The translations under genes were made by a program, and so were the position numbers. Under the pieces are notes generated by a model, which had not been told where the DNA came from, did no database searches, and saw only the letters and a program-made list of their open reading frames with translations. A stretch of 64,000 nt of DNA. Origin: Hemerocallis citrina (Eukaryota > Streptophyta > Magnoliopsida > Asparagales > Asphodelaceae). Each line of letters begins with the position of its first letter. Position 1 is the first letter of the stretch. The stretch spans positions 46,994,283 through 47,058,282 of the forward strand of contig CM030366.1 of the NCBI GenBank assembly GCA_017893485.1. Direction: 5' to 3'. Shown one piece after another: positions 1 through 11,566 of this stretch.

Positions 1-882
1 TGTTTTTATGTTTACTCGTTTACATTTGCTATTTCTTTTTATGTATATTAAGTTTTAAATTACCACTTATTAAATTATTATTGCAACTATTATTTTCTTT
101 ATTTATTATTTCTAGTATATTTTATTTTTTTTTATTTTTACTTATGTACATTCATTTTATATATGATTTGATTTTGGGAAACTATATTTTTCCATTATCT
201 TATATTGTCTTATATATTTCAGTATATATTTAATAAGATTGTAATATTTTTACTTATATCTTCTTTTCCTACTATTTTTGTTTTATAGCCTATATTCGAT
301 ACTATTTTTAATACATATTATTTGCTAGTTTGCTTTGTTATATTTACTTTTCATTATTAATAGCTACTGATTAATTTTGTCACTTTATACTTCTCTCACG
401 TACTATGTTCTCTCCAATTATATTTTTACATTCTTGGTTATTACATATACTTTCCACTGTTTTCTATATATATATCATGTATTTTAATATACTTACTATA
501 CATATCATTTTGCCCTTATCCAATTACTATATTACTATATATCTTTTTAATATAATTATTTATATTTATTATCCTAATTTACTACACTACATAATTATTT
601 TTCTCATTTGTATTTTCAGCTCATGCATATACTTTCATACTATTTTTGTCTTAATGTTATAAATCCTTTTCATTACTACTAATTTTATATGTTCGATATT
701 TAAAATCTATACTTTTTATCGTTATAATTTTCTACTTCATTTCCCTCCTCTTACTATCCCAACCTTTACATCTATTTTTATATCACAAATTTCAAAACGT
801 AACATCATTAAGCACTCAATATCCAAGTACATATAGAAGATTACATCATTACATTCACCGTTTTGGTGTAACCTGGTATCGA

Positions 883-1030
883 GAGGACAAACTTGCAACT
901 AGACATCAATGGAGGCAAACTGCAACTGGATGTCAGGGAGGCAAACTACAACCAGATGTCGTGGAAACAAATCTGCAACTTGATGTCAAGGAGGCAAGCC
1001 TGCAGTTGGATACCAAGAAGGCGAACCCAC
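883..1030. repeat. degenerate 26-29 bp tandem repeat
   Basis: About five and a half imperfect copies of a unit reading roughly GAGGCAAACTGCAACTGGAT followed by GTCAAG. Copies are 26-29 bases long and differ by several substitutions. It is the only GC-richer, ordered stretch in the first 2.3 kb. No coding meaning is evident. Confidence 0.6.
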
Positions 1031-2025
1031 AACAAAGAAGATTTTCTACTTTAATAACCCCCCACTTTTATTTCTATATATATTAATTACCACTATGCCA
1101 TTATTTTGTAGTAGTTTTTACCATTTTGTTGTTACCATTTTATAATGTTTTACAACTTAGCCTAAACTACTTCAACTTTATTATTTATAATACAGTTATA
1201 TTTATATAGACATTTAATTAATCACCATATTATTTATACTTGTTTCTATATCTATCCCATATGCGTTATATTACTTTTCATCCTAGTTACTACTGCTTAC
1301 TATTAACTATTTTGACACCTTATTATTATTATTATTTTGTATATATACTTCATCTTTACATATGTTCGCATTCTGGTATTTTTATATCACTTCATCGTAT
1401 TTTATTTTACTGCTAACTTATCTTACATTTGGTGGCTACTCACCTAACATAAATTTTAATACTGGTACTTTTGTTTACGATTTACATTTTATTTCTAATT
1501 ATTACTTTTACTACTATGATGTCTTGTATTACTCCTACAAACCATTTATAACTTTTATATCATAGTATTGTTGTTTCAACATATATTTTACGCCTATGTA
1601 TGTATATACTATTCTATGTTGATTTTCTTACTATACTTGACAATTTGTAGATATTTTGATATCTATAAAATTATTATGTAAACTTTCACAAATGAAAACT
1701 TTATGATATTATTTTATACACATCATTATATTTTTTACTGTTATACTTATATTATATTGGTTATTTTTTCAACTAAAATTTAACACTCATATATTTTCAG
1801 ATTTTTATCCAACGACATTCTCTTAAATTACTAATTCAATTTTTATCTCGTAACATATAGCACTAGTTCAGTTTGCAATTTTAATCATTCTACCGCTTAT
1901 TACTTTGATAAATTTTGCTTACTAGGCCTATTAATAATTTACTAAAGTATCTATTGACTATTCTTCTTTTTATTCTTTCCAATTACTTTGTTTTCCAAAT
2001 TCTTTCACAATTAATGACTTAATTT

Positions 2026-2063
<38 letters not shown>
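2026..2063. repeat. CATA/TA microsatellite
   Basis: A run of CATA followed by about a dozen TA dinucleotides. Simple-sequence repeat inside AT-rich DNA. Confidence 0.85.
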
Positions 2064-2362
2064 TATGTAATACTTTATATAATATTATTTTTTGTATGAA
2101 AAATTCTTTCAATCTATACTATCTTTTATGGTCATGTTTTTTTTTTCGTGCTATTTTTCTAGTTTTCTTGTTTCATTCTTATTAACTTTGATACTCGTAG
2201 TTTTCTTATTTAAGTTTACCTTGTTTTCCACATTACCAATCTTTATACTACATTTCTTTTCTTGGTTTTGGCAGTTTTTCTCTATACAATAATAATGTTT
2301 TTTATTTGGTGTGTACAAGATGCAACTTTTATCATAGTAAGTTCTGAGGACAGAATTGTTCT

Positions 2363-2373
2363 AAGGGGGGAGA
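2363..2373 (+). promoter_or_regulatory. polypurine tract of Ty3 element C
   Basis: AAGGGGGGAGA lies two bases upstream of the LTR terminus TGTAACACC. In LTR retrotransposons this tract is the RNase H-resistant primer for plus-strand DNA synthesis and marks the start of the 3' LTR. Its presence shows that the LTR at 2375 is a 3' LTR on the plus strand rather than a solo LTR. Confidence 0.75.
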
Positions 2374-3155
2374 CTGTAACACCGTGCAAAATTGAGTTAT
2401 GAAATTTTGCCGACGGGTGTTACACATATGTATTTTGTACTGTTACGAGTAATATCCGTAACGTATTTAATATAAATGTCCTACGTATTTCTGCATTGCA
2501 ATTTATACATTTTCTTTCTTCACAAAATTCATTTTTTTATCCTATTTGAGCCAACCCAAATATTAATTTTAATCTTTGTGTTTTTGCGTGTATTGCACGT
2601 GTTTTCAATACACATGTTAATTACGTATGTTTTACTGTTATATGAAATATTCATAACATTATTAATATACATATTCTACGTATTTAATATTTTGACTGTT
2701 TTTCGTTCTCTCAAATTTATTTTGTATTGATACGTGCAACGCACGTGTTTGTAGTGCACATGTTGATTCCTAAAATTTTCTTGAGTCATGAATATTTTTC
2801 TTCTCATTTTTCTAGTCACAATTATGTGATTTGTTTTAATTAGAATCCACTAGGCCAAAATCTATTTTTGTAGCCCACTAAAACTAATTACAAATTTAAA
2901 ACCCATGATTAATTTTGAGTGCACTAAAGTATACATTTAAAATATAGTTAATTTGGTACACTTGCCATGTATAACACACACACATCTAACCTAATAAAAA
3001 TTAATAATAAAATTTTTGTGAAGAGTGTGCACACACATTGACTACATGTACACGTGTTTCTTACCATGGTTGAGAATGAGGGAGAGTGGTGTGAGTTAGT
3101 GGGAAGTGAGGAGTTATTTTGGGAAGTGGGGAGCCATTTTGACCACACAATTTTT

Positions 3156-3164
3156 CTATAAATA
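3156..3164 (+). promoter_or_regulatory. probable TATA box of LTR C
   Basis: CTATAAATA lies about 780 bases into the LTR. It is followed within 40 bases by an A-rich, AACACAAC-type leader, as expected at a U3/R boundary. Assigned by position and motif only. Confidence 0.5.
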
Positions 3165-3362
3165 ATCCCGACTTTTGTCATGAACAACACAACTCAAAAC
3201 AAAAACAAAAGAGAGAAAAAGGGAGAAGAGCTTGCGGGTTGTGCTAGGAAGATGCCAACCATTTTTAGGGAGCTTGGAGCTTTGGAGCATTATTTTCTTG
3301 AAATTCTACTACTAGGAATTCTACATTTGAGGTGAGTGTTTCTTCAACTTTCTAATATAGTT

Positions 3363-4995
3363 AATTCTCACAATATGCTTCGTGTGTGGGAGGGGGTGGC
3401 CGCGGGGATCTCGCCGCCCCCTCCCCTATCTCCGTTCGACGCCCCTCCCCTTTCGCCCTTCACTCACCGCCGTCTCCAGCCGCGCTGCGACTTCGTTCCT
3501 CCTTTCTCCTCCCGCTACTAGCCAGATCTGAGCTATCATGATCATGTCGTCTTAGATCTAAGCTCTGCTTTCATGTCTTAGATCTGAGCCCTTCCCTCCA
3601 AGCTAGATCTGAGCTCTTCCCTCCAAGCCAGATCTTCGGATGCCTCGCCGCCACGACTTCGCCGGCAATCCGAAGCCAGGGCGCCGATCCTCCCATGGTG
3701 CCGACGCGGTGCCGCTCTCCTCTCATGGCGCCGCTCTCCTCTCACGACTTTGCCGACATGGGCCTCTTGCCTGGGCGCCGTTCAAGCGCACTGACCCCGA
3801 CCCAGATCTGATCAAATCTGGGCCTCGGCAAGAGGGGCACCACCCCTCCCCCCCAGTCGCAGTCTAGGAGGCCGTTCCGCTGCCGTGGTGTCGGCACCGC
3901 CGCCCCGGTGCTCCCCTACCGCCGAGCTACCCCCCTTTATCGATTGATGTGTCGACACCTTTGGTGTGGGTGGTGTGGAGGGTCTCGTATATTGTTTGGC
4001 ACGATTGTGGAGCTTAGGCCAGAAGATGGGGTCCCTTCAGGATGTGCGCTCGCTTGTCTCATCTTCGGGGTACTTGTCTCAACTATTGCGGAGCGACTAT
4101 GTCACGCCAGAGCATCCTTTTGTTCCTGTTGTTGCGAACGCCTTGGATCTGGGGCTCAAGTGTGTAAGGGTGGTGGTTCGGTATGGGGTCCATTGGGGTG
4201 TGATGGGGTGTGGGGTTTGGGTATGGTTGATCTGGTGTGTCCTACGATGTCGCCGGTGAAGTCCTCACAACGACTTCTATCAGGCTATTGAGCTTCCTCC
4301 AGCTTAAGCCACTTGCTCTTGACAGTGTCACCTCTTCCCTTGGATTGGGAGTATGAGTCGAGATAAGTCTGTGTGGTGAGAAATCACTGAAGAGAGCTTG
4401 TGCGTGAGAGAGGTGAAGGTATCATCTTCACGGCTCTCTCCTGGAGCGTGGTGTTTGGTGGGGTGAGCGAGATAATTATTTGGTGAGAAATCGCCTGAGA
4501 AAGCGCTATCGTGTGAGAGGTGAAGGTATCCTCTTCATGGCTATCTCTTTGGTAGCGGTTATGGGAGCTACTGGCACGTTTGTAGGATGAGTGGTGGAGA
4601 TGGTGGGAGGGTGTGATCGCTGTGCATGTGCTGTGGGATCAATTTTCGATCTGCGAGGCTTGGACCCATAGATGGGGTCCCCCCAGCGAGGTGAAGGTAG
4701 GGATCGGCGGGTGATAAAATCCTGCCTGACTTGTCGCAGTGGGTGTGCATGTGCCGTGGAGACACTGTACGAAGCTAAATTGACGTACTTACAATTTTGC
4801 TGGACCGAGCTTTTGTCGGCCCACCCTCCGGAGTTGTTGGAGGGATTTGTTGTTTGTACGCGTCATGTTGCTTCATGTATGTTTTATTTTCTGTCTGTAG
4901 TTTGTACTTGGGCCCAGTACTCTGGGTTTTGTATCGTTAAGCTCTTATTAATGAAACAGGGTGGCCAGATTCCACCTTTTCCCTCAAAAAAGAAA
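3363..4995 (+). mobile_element. GC-rich LINE-derived (non-LTR) retroposon insertion
   Basis: A 1,633-base GC-rich block inside the AT-rich LTR, flanked by a perfect 17-base duplication, AACTTTCTAATATAGTT, at 3346-3362 and 4996-5012. The right end reads TTAATGAAAC, then a GC-rich stretch, then CCCTCAAAAAAGAAAA: a short A-rich tail. A long variable TSD plus an A-rich tail is the signature of target-primed reverse transcription. The left third resembles the C-rich 5' leader of plant LINEs. No endonuclease or RT frame is present, so it is either internally deleted or a non-autonomous passenger of a LINE. An imperfect direct repeat of about 105 bases lies near 4375-4560 (GGTGAGAAATC to GGCT.TCTC). 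The open frames at 3908-4291 and 4672-5010 resemble nothing I know. Confidence 0.7.
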
Positions 4996-6417
4996 AACTT
5001 TCTAATATAGTTTTGTTAGTAGAATGCTTGACATGTGTGAATTGTTAGATGCATGATAACTTATATAGATTGAGTGTTCATGTTTAGATTATTTGTTGTT
5101 GATTGGATGTGTGAAATTATCATATGATTGATTTGGGAAAATTTTTTAGTTGGTGTTTTAAGTTTTAGTTGTACTTAAAAATTTATAACTATTAAACTAG
5201 ATGGAATCTAGAGCTAAAACTTTTATAGGAGCATTTGGTATATGTCAAGAATATCTCCTTAAAATTTCATAATATTTGGATTTTGTTTACTATTTTAATA
5301 AAATCCAAACTTAGGTTTGGTTGGCAGTTTGGCTAGTTACTGAAAATTTGTACACATTTCGGATTTAGATAATTCGGCATCTTAGATGCAGTATTTTGAG
5401 AATGGTCAAAACTAAGTACTTGAAGTAGACTCGTTAACCTTTCTTCAGAATCTAATAAATCAATATTTCATGAACGAATTGAATTTATAATGAATTTTAC
5501 AAGTTTGAATAGTGGTAGTCTGTATAATATTTCGACCCTAGTGTAGATTTTGAAGAATTCAGGGTTATAGACATAATATTTTTTGGAAACTTATAACTAC
5601 AAAGTTATATTAGACTTGTATACCTTTAATTTTTTCTACAGAACACAAAGTTTCATGAAATATATAATTTTCTATGATTTTTACAAGTAGTATAAGCTGC
5701 AGTTTTTGGATTTTGAACCTATTGTTTTACAAATGAATTTTGACGAAGTAATTGAGGATGATTGTAAATGATCTTAGCTACAAAGTCGTACTAGACTCAT
5801 TTATGATTCCTATGAAACAAATAAATCTATTTTTGGAGTAGTATTGGAATTCATATGATTTTTTCAATATCGATGGTAGTTGTTGTAAAACTTTTACAAT
5901 GTAGAAAATTGGATTTAAAATTGGAATGTTAGTAAGATGTACCTTATGAAGAGTTAAGAGACAATTAAAGGATCAAGTTGGAATGTTAAACATGTGATGT
6001 TTATAAGGGTTTTAACTCATCAAGTGTTATTGAATGTTGCTATAAGAAGTTGGTTACTTCATGATTAATAATAGCAAAGAGAATGAATAAAAGAAGTTGA
6101 AAGATATTTAATGAATGGAAATTTTTATTAGAGGTTATGGATAACCTGGAAATATTGTGAATATTTTGGAATGTGTGGATTCTAGAGACTGAGCGAGACC
6201 TAGAATACCGGCAGGTTATGATATATGAAATTTGAGAAGTAATCAGTGTGGGTTAACTTTCTCTTTGAGAAGTAACCAGTGTGGGCTAACATTCTCAGTG
6301 TTTGATTTAAGTCCGGTGGGTAAGCTAGCTCTAGGTCTTAATAAATATAATTAAACCTAAGGACAAGCACTAGGGAGAGATGTGATGAAGTATGGGCAAA
6401 CATGAGTATGATGGCCT

Positions 6418-6822
6418 TATTTGATTCGCGGTGGGAGATTATCTCTAGAATTATTGGGGTGTGAGGCATGATGTCCAAAATCACCAGCGGTGGGAGATAT
6501 TTTTTCAGAATTATCAGGATAATATTCACGGTGGGAGATTATCTTCAGAATTATCGGGGCGTGGGGCGTGATGTCTAAAATAGCTCGCGGTGGGAAATAT
6601 TTCTTCAGAATTATCGGGATCGAGGTGACGCTCCTAAGGTTTTTGTGTGATGAGGTACCATATGATTCGCGATGTGGGTTTCGTGTCTAGAATTATTGGG
6701 GTGTGAGGCGTGACATCCGAAAATCACTCATGGTGGGAGAACGACTCTCAACAATTATCGGAGTCATGGCTCGCGGTGTGGGTTTCGTCTCTAGAATTAT
6801 CCGGGTTACGACTCGCGATGGG
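6418..6822 (+). repeat. about 60-bp minisatellite inside LTR C
   Basis: Six to eight diverged units built on GCGGTGGGAGATTATC-T-CAGAATTATCGGGG, followed by GTGAGGCGTGATGTC. The array continues after the nested insertion for one more partial unit at 20449-20480. The unit core (GTGGGA, TTATCT, GAATTATC) is recognisably related to the minisatellite in the chromovirus LTR at 9218-9510 read on the minus strand. Confidence 0.75.
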
Positions 6823-7424
6823 TGTAACTCCCCGAATTCCAAATAAGACCGAATTCGAAGTTTCACAGGATCTTTACACTTCACTTCGTACAATTTTACA
6901 AGGAAATTTGAACTTTTCATCATATATCAGAGTTCTTTATAATTATTACGCAGCTGAAGAAAAATTGAAGTACAATAATGAAAAATAATATACAACTTGC
7001 AACATCTTTAACATAAATCAACAACAGCATATCAACTTTATATCTTCATGAAAGATCCAACTCCTACATAATGAACTGTGGACACGTCAGTTGCTTACAA
7101 CCAACGAAAATGTTATACACGACCATCCTCTCTATGTCGGAAATATAACGATCTTAATACTTTAACAAACCACACACTTGAATGCAAATTAAAGTGTTAA
7201 ATGTGACCACGCTAAACATGTAAGTGTATGCCATGCCTTAATGCCTAATGCAGATATGTTATACTAAGATGACACTAATGCATACTTGTTCGAATTCTAT
7301 GCGTCCCATACTACATAGGTCTGAGGGCAAGCACCTACGTACTCCACATTAAAGGGTTCGATCCCTCACCATGAAACCTACCCAGTAATAAAAGCAAGGT
7401 TTGGACATTCCACGAGTATGGATC

Positions 7425-7665
7425 CCAGTTCCGGAGTACACCGCCCGACTGTTATACAGACTCCTGGTCGTGCGAACCTCCCGCAAGCGCCCCTCTAGCC
7501 CTGGTATACGTATATACACTGGAGTACGATAAACTAACCGCCCGACTATGCATAGTCCCGGATTTAAAAATAAAACTCGTCTCCATCGAAGCAACCTCAG
7601 TCCCGGAGTACACCGTCCGACTGGGTCTATAGTCCCGAAGTACACCGCCCGACTATATAGAGTAC
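7425..7665 (-). repeat. minisatellite of about 26-bp core in solo LTR B'
   Basis: Four degenerate copies of a motif reading CCGGAGTACACCGCCCGACT on the plus strand, separated by variable spacers. It occupies the same relative place in this LTR as the unrelated GAATTATC array does in LTR C. Confidence 0.6.
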
Positions 7666-9217
7666 CCCACTTACGTTTGCCCAGGTTTACTACATCTTCA
7701 CTTATGTGCCTAGTTCGTAAGTTCAAGACATGAATAAATTATCATACCTAGAGTTAGTTTTACCCCCTACCGGACTTAATCACAAATACGAGATAGCTCC
7801 ATGGCCATATCTCAAAATATAACTCAATTCTTTTATTTTCAACAATGCCGGTATCCGTGGTCTCACTAAACTCTAGATTACAAACTTTCATGTACAAGAA
7901 TCCATGGGTACTTATACCCTTCAATAGTCATGTATTAACTTAAATATTCTCATCTTCAACTTATTCACAATTTGATCAATATCTTATCTTAGCATTTCTC
8001 ATGATTCATATATTTATTTACAATTCAAAAAATAAGCAATAATTCTTTTCATGAAGATAGATTCAACACTTTAAATCTCATTAGCAATTTAAGCTCATAT
8101 AGCAATTTCCACATCAAGTATTTCTTACTCAACATAAGTATATGTTTACATCAAGAGAATCCCATAACATGACAATATTTTTCTCTTCTTTTCAAAATAA
8201 AGGTCATCTACTCAAATAAATAATTTTGGGAGTCAAAACTCATTTACTATTTCAATTCCTCTTTTTATTTCTCAAATTATACATGAAAATTTCTAAAACT
8301 ATTTTTAGTAAATTTTTTATCATTTTATATGAACATTAAATTTTTTCCCAAATTTTTAATGATATTAAAATTACTCATTTTGATTAAAACCAACCAAAAA
8401 AAAAATGTTTAGAGCCCATCAGGTTTCGAACCCAGACCCCGACCAAACTCAGCAAGCACTCAAAGCCCAATCGCAAACCAATAAGTCCATGTGGACTCAG
8501 TGTCCTAAAGGTGATCCGAAACCCATGTATACAACACTTCACTGTGTAAGTGAATTAAAACTGAAAACAAAATAAAAGATGGTTTGTCGAGTTTCGAACT
8601 CGCGACCTAAGATCACAGGTGCGCTACAGTGATAATCTTAAAGTGTAGCTCCCCGAATTTCTAATATGAGAGCTTAGAAAATACGTGGCACATTCCCAGT
8701 GATCCACTTTAATATAACAATAAACACAACCAAACACCACTAGAATTTTCAACATTTATTACAACCAAACTTTTACATATCACAGCGGAAGACTAAATAA
8801 CTCAAAATTAGCTCAACATGACTTTACAACTCAACACTGAACACTAAATAGTCCATTTATCCAAAAGCTACTAACTCAAGCATCCATTCTCCAACTCTAG
8901 GCAATAACCTGCAACAAGTGAGGCTAGAGTTGAACCCTAACCCCCAAACTAAAGGGGTCAGCCATAAATGGTGTGAGTGGCATAAAAATCAAATAGCAAT
9001 ATAAATGAACTTAAATCATAGCATCCAACCAATAATAACCAAAGGTGTAAAGTGTGAAATAGCAAGAAATGTAAACAACAAGTGATGTCCAAAACCAAAA
9101 GTCAAGTGTGAAAAGCAGGAAATCCAAATGCAGAAAAGTGAGTCAAGAAAACATGATGACTAAATGCTGACAACGATGACTACTAAGAGATGAAGATAAA
9201 CTATGATAATTTGCCCA

Positions 9218-9510
9218 TGCTTGATCATTCAGGAGATAGATCCCACATCTCAGGTATTTCCCTGGATAATTCAGGAGATCTTCCCACATCTAAACACAGT
9301 CTCATCATCACAAGAATACCACAAAAGCGTCGCCTCGACCTTGATAATTCAGGAGTTCAATCCCACATCTCAAGATAATTACTTGGATAATTCAGGAGAT
9401 AAACCTCACATCTCAGGTTAACTACCTGGATAATTCAGGAGATAAATCCCACCTCTCAAGTTAACTACTTGGATAATTCAGGAGATTAAGTCTCACATCT
9501 AAAGCCTTAC
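9218..9510 (-). repeat. minisatellite in the chromovirus LTR (twin at 16880-17172)
   Basis: Six copies of GATAATTCAGGAGAT followed by AAATCCCACATCTCAGGT-type sequence, spaced about 42-76 bases. The core is a diverged version of the LTR C unit read on the opposite strand. Confidence 0.75.
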
Positions 9511-9883
9511 TGAGGTGCATAACTCATGTTCCCATTCGTCATGACTTTACTAATGCCTGTCCTTATTAATTTGGGTTACTGAAACAAAATCTCCTAGAGT
9601 AGTGTACCCTACCGGACTAAAAATCTGAATAACTGAAAATTTGCCTCAATGGGCCTCAACAAATAACTCAACAAATATCTCAACACCGGTATACTAGGGT
9701 CACGTACCTCTAGAGACTCAGAAACAAATATCTGAACAAATTCCCACTAACCAAGTGGCTCAACTGAATATCTCCAAAATCATATTCTTAAAGAATATCT
9801 CAAAACAAATTACTGAACTGAATAACTTAAATTCCAATACCGAACTGAATGACCAACAATCAAATACGAAGATCCTTCAGGAC

Positions 9884-10212
9884 CAGTCGACTCATGTTGA
9901 GGTAAGTCGACTGTCCAGAGGACAATTTTCCAACATTTTACAAAAATAAACTAAGGCATAATCAGTCGTCTGGGAAGTCATCGGTCGACTGCCCCGAGAC
10001 AAATACAAATAATTCTCATCAAAATATTTTAAGTATATAAAAGTCGACTGAAAGGTTCATAGGTCGACTGTCCCGAAAGGACTGAACAAATTTACAAACA
10101 GCAGACCAGTCGACTGACACAGTCTAAGTCGACTGTCCCGAACAATTCTCAAAGACTGAAAGTACAGCAGCGGGCTCGTACCAGTCGACTGCTCCGTAGG
10201 TAAGTCGACTGT
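9884..10212. repeat. cluster of paired GTCGAC palindromes in the 3' LTR
   Basis: Nine exact GTCGAC hexamers plus one GTCGTC variant in about 330 bases, where chance would give far less than one. They form five pairs with start-to-start spacing of 19-20 bases (near 9886/9906, 9967/9986, 10043/10063, 10111/10130 and 10184/10204). Pairs lie about 55-80 bases apart. Each hexamer sits in AGTCGACT or GGTCGACT, and the second member of a pair is usually followed by GTCC(C/A). Spacer sequences are not conserved. Confidence 0.9.
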
Positions 10213-10886
10213 CGGCCTACAGTTTTCCAAAATAGGTCTGGATACAAAATCAACTGAAGATTTCTAAAGAATCATGGTTCATTATTTATCAAACAATAGT
10301 TCATACACAAGCCAAAGATAACTCTCAAATAATCTCCAATACGATTGCATTACTCATCAATCAATTCCTCAAATCTCAACTTCTCAAGATCTAAACCACA
10401 AATCTTCCATTAGGGTTTCTCAACAAAACTTCTTCCTCAACTCCTAATTAAATCTGATCTAACAATCATAAGATTTCGATGTCTAGCATCCGATCACAAT
10501 ATAATCAGTTCTCAACATGATTTCCAACAATACGATTCCATAGATCAGAATTTCCTCAACAATTCTCGATAGTTCTCATATATAGTCCGAATATCAATAA
10601 GTATGCTCATCATCCATATCCAATTAAAAGATCCATATCATACATACAATGAGACAAACAAATAGTATCATACCGATGCCCAAACAAAGTGTAACAAAGA
10701 TCTTACGTCATTCATCAATCAAACAATCAAACCAAACAAACAAAACAAAACAAACCACTCACCTTGTTTTGAAGAAAAATCCACAAAAAGCTCTTCTCCT
10801 TGCTAGATCCAAAAGTCTCTTCTTGCTCTTCAAACAAAATCTCAAAAATCTGAATATTCTCTCAATGACGGCTGGGAATAAAAATT

Positions 10887-10895
10887 CCTTATATG
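10887..10895 (-). promoter_or_regulatory. possible TATA box in the 3' LTR
   Basis: CATATAAGG on the minus strand, followed downstream by a leader rich in GAAGAG and CAAG. The same site in the 5' LTR is the functional position. Motif-level assignment only. Confidence 0.4.
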
Positions 10896-11361
10896 CCGGA
10901 TAATATATTAGGGTTTTACCACACTTTGCAAAACAATCCTTTCAAGAACACAACTTTCATATATATCCATTATTCTTGTAAATTCAATAAAACTCCTTTA
11001 AATTAGGATCTAATAGAAAATATATTTCTAAACTTCAGCCAATACTGCTCAAAACGTTCAGAATACCGATTTTGCATTTCAACCCTTGAAAATGTCAATT
11101 TTGCAAATAAGTCCTTCTTTTCTCAAAAATTGCAAATAGTATCAATTAATTTCAGAAAAATCTGGAAAAATACTACATAAATCCTAAATAATAAATAATG
11201 ATTTTTCATAAAGAAATCTTAATTTCCAAACTTCTAAAAAGTCATTTGCACGTGTACAAAAGATAGATTTCTTAGAAAATATTAATTAAATCTCTAAAAA
11301 ATCATTTAAATTCATTTTCAAATATTTAAAATAATATTTGAAAATATGGGGTTCTACATCA

Positions 11362-11372
11362 CTCCCTCCTTA
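11362..11372 (-). promoter_or_regulatory. polypurine tract of the chromovirus
   Basis: On the minus strand AAGGAGGGAGT lies a few bases before the 3' LTR start TGTAGAACCCC. It is the expected plus-strand primer and fixes the element's orientation. Upstream, TTCTGAGGACAGAA is shared with element C at 2342-2358. Confidence 0.8.
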
Positions 11373-11566
11373 GAAGAGTTCTGTCCTCAGAACTACGACT
11401 AATGAGTTCAAACACATACCAAGCAAAAGAAAATAGTGTTTCATATATATGTAGAACATAATCCAAACAATTTCTTATAATATCACAATCTAAACAAAAG
11501 AATACATCATATATCCGTCAATAGCACAATCATCCAAAGAATTCCAATCACATACAAGAAATACAC

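Larger units (their letters stand above)
1..2374. other. AT-rich non-coding end of a Ty3 element's internal region
   Basis: I see no gene here. The segment is very AT-rich and all its reading frames are short, low-complexity and rich in F, I, L and Y. It ends in a purine tract immediately before the LTR at 2375. The last 40 bases (TTCTGAGGACAGAA, then TTCTAAGGGGGGAGA) closely match the corresponding stretch before the 3' LTR of the chromovirus at 11360-11400 on the other strand. I infer that it is the 3' untranslated part of a related element whose pol lies before the window. It is much longer than the roughly 190 bases in the chromovirus, so it may hold other old insertions that I cannot resolve. 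Confidence 0.55.
8644..11359 (-). repeat. 3' LTR of the chromovirus
   Basis: 2,716 bases. On the minus strand it starts TGTAGAACCCC and ends GGGGAGCTACA. It matches 16306-19020 almost base for base. It contains a GATAATTCAGGAGAT minisatellite and the paired GTCGAC cluster. Its short reading frames all recur in the other copy and are not genes. Confidence 0.95.

Noticed and set aside
405..2292. Short hydrophobic frames in the AT-rich first 2.3 kb as membrane peptides
   Set aside because: They are translations of T-rich DNA, without start context or homology.
3640..4291. GC-rich open frames that look like a host gene exon
   Set aside because: Frames on both strands are proline-, serine- and glycine-biased, with no recognisable domain, and the block is bounded by a retroposon target duplication.
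9884..10212. GTCGAC sites as vector or linker contamination (SalI sites)
   Set aside because: The sites are spaced pairs embedded in LTR sequence, present in both LTRs, in a second element family and in coding regions, with decayed variants.
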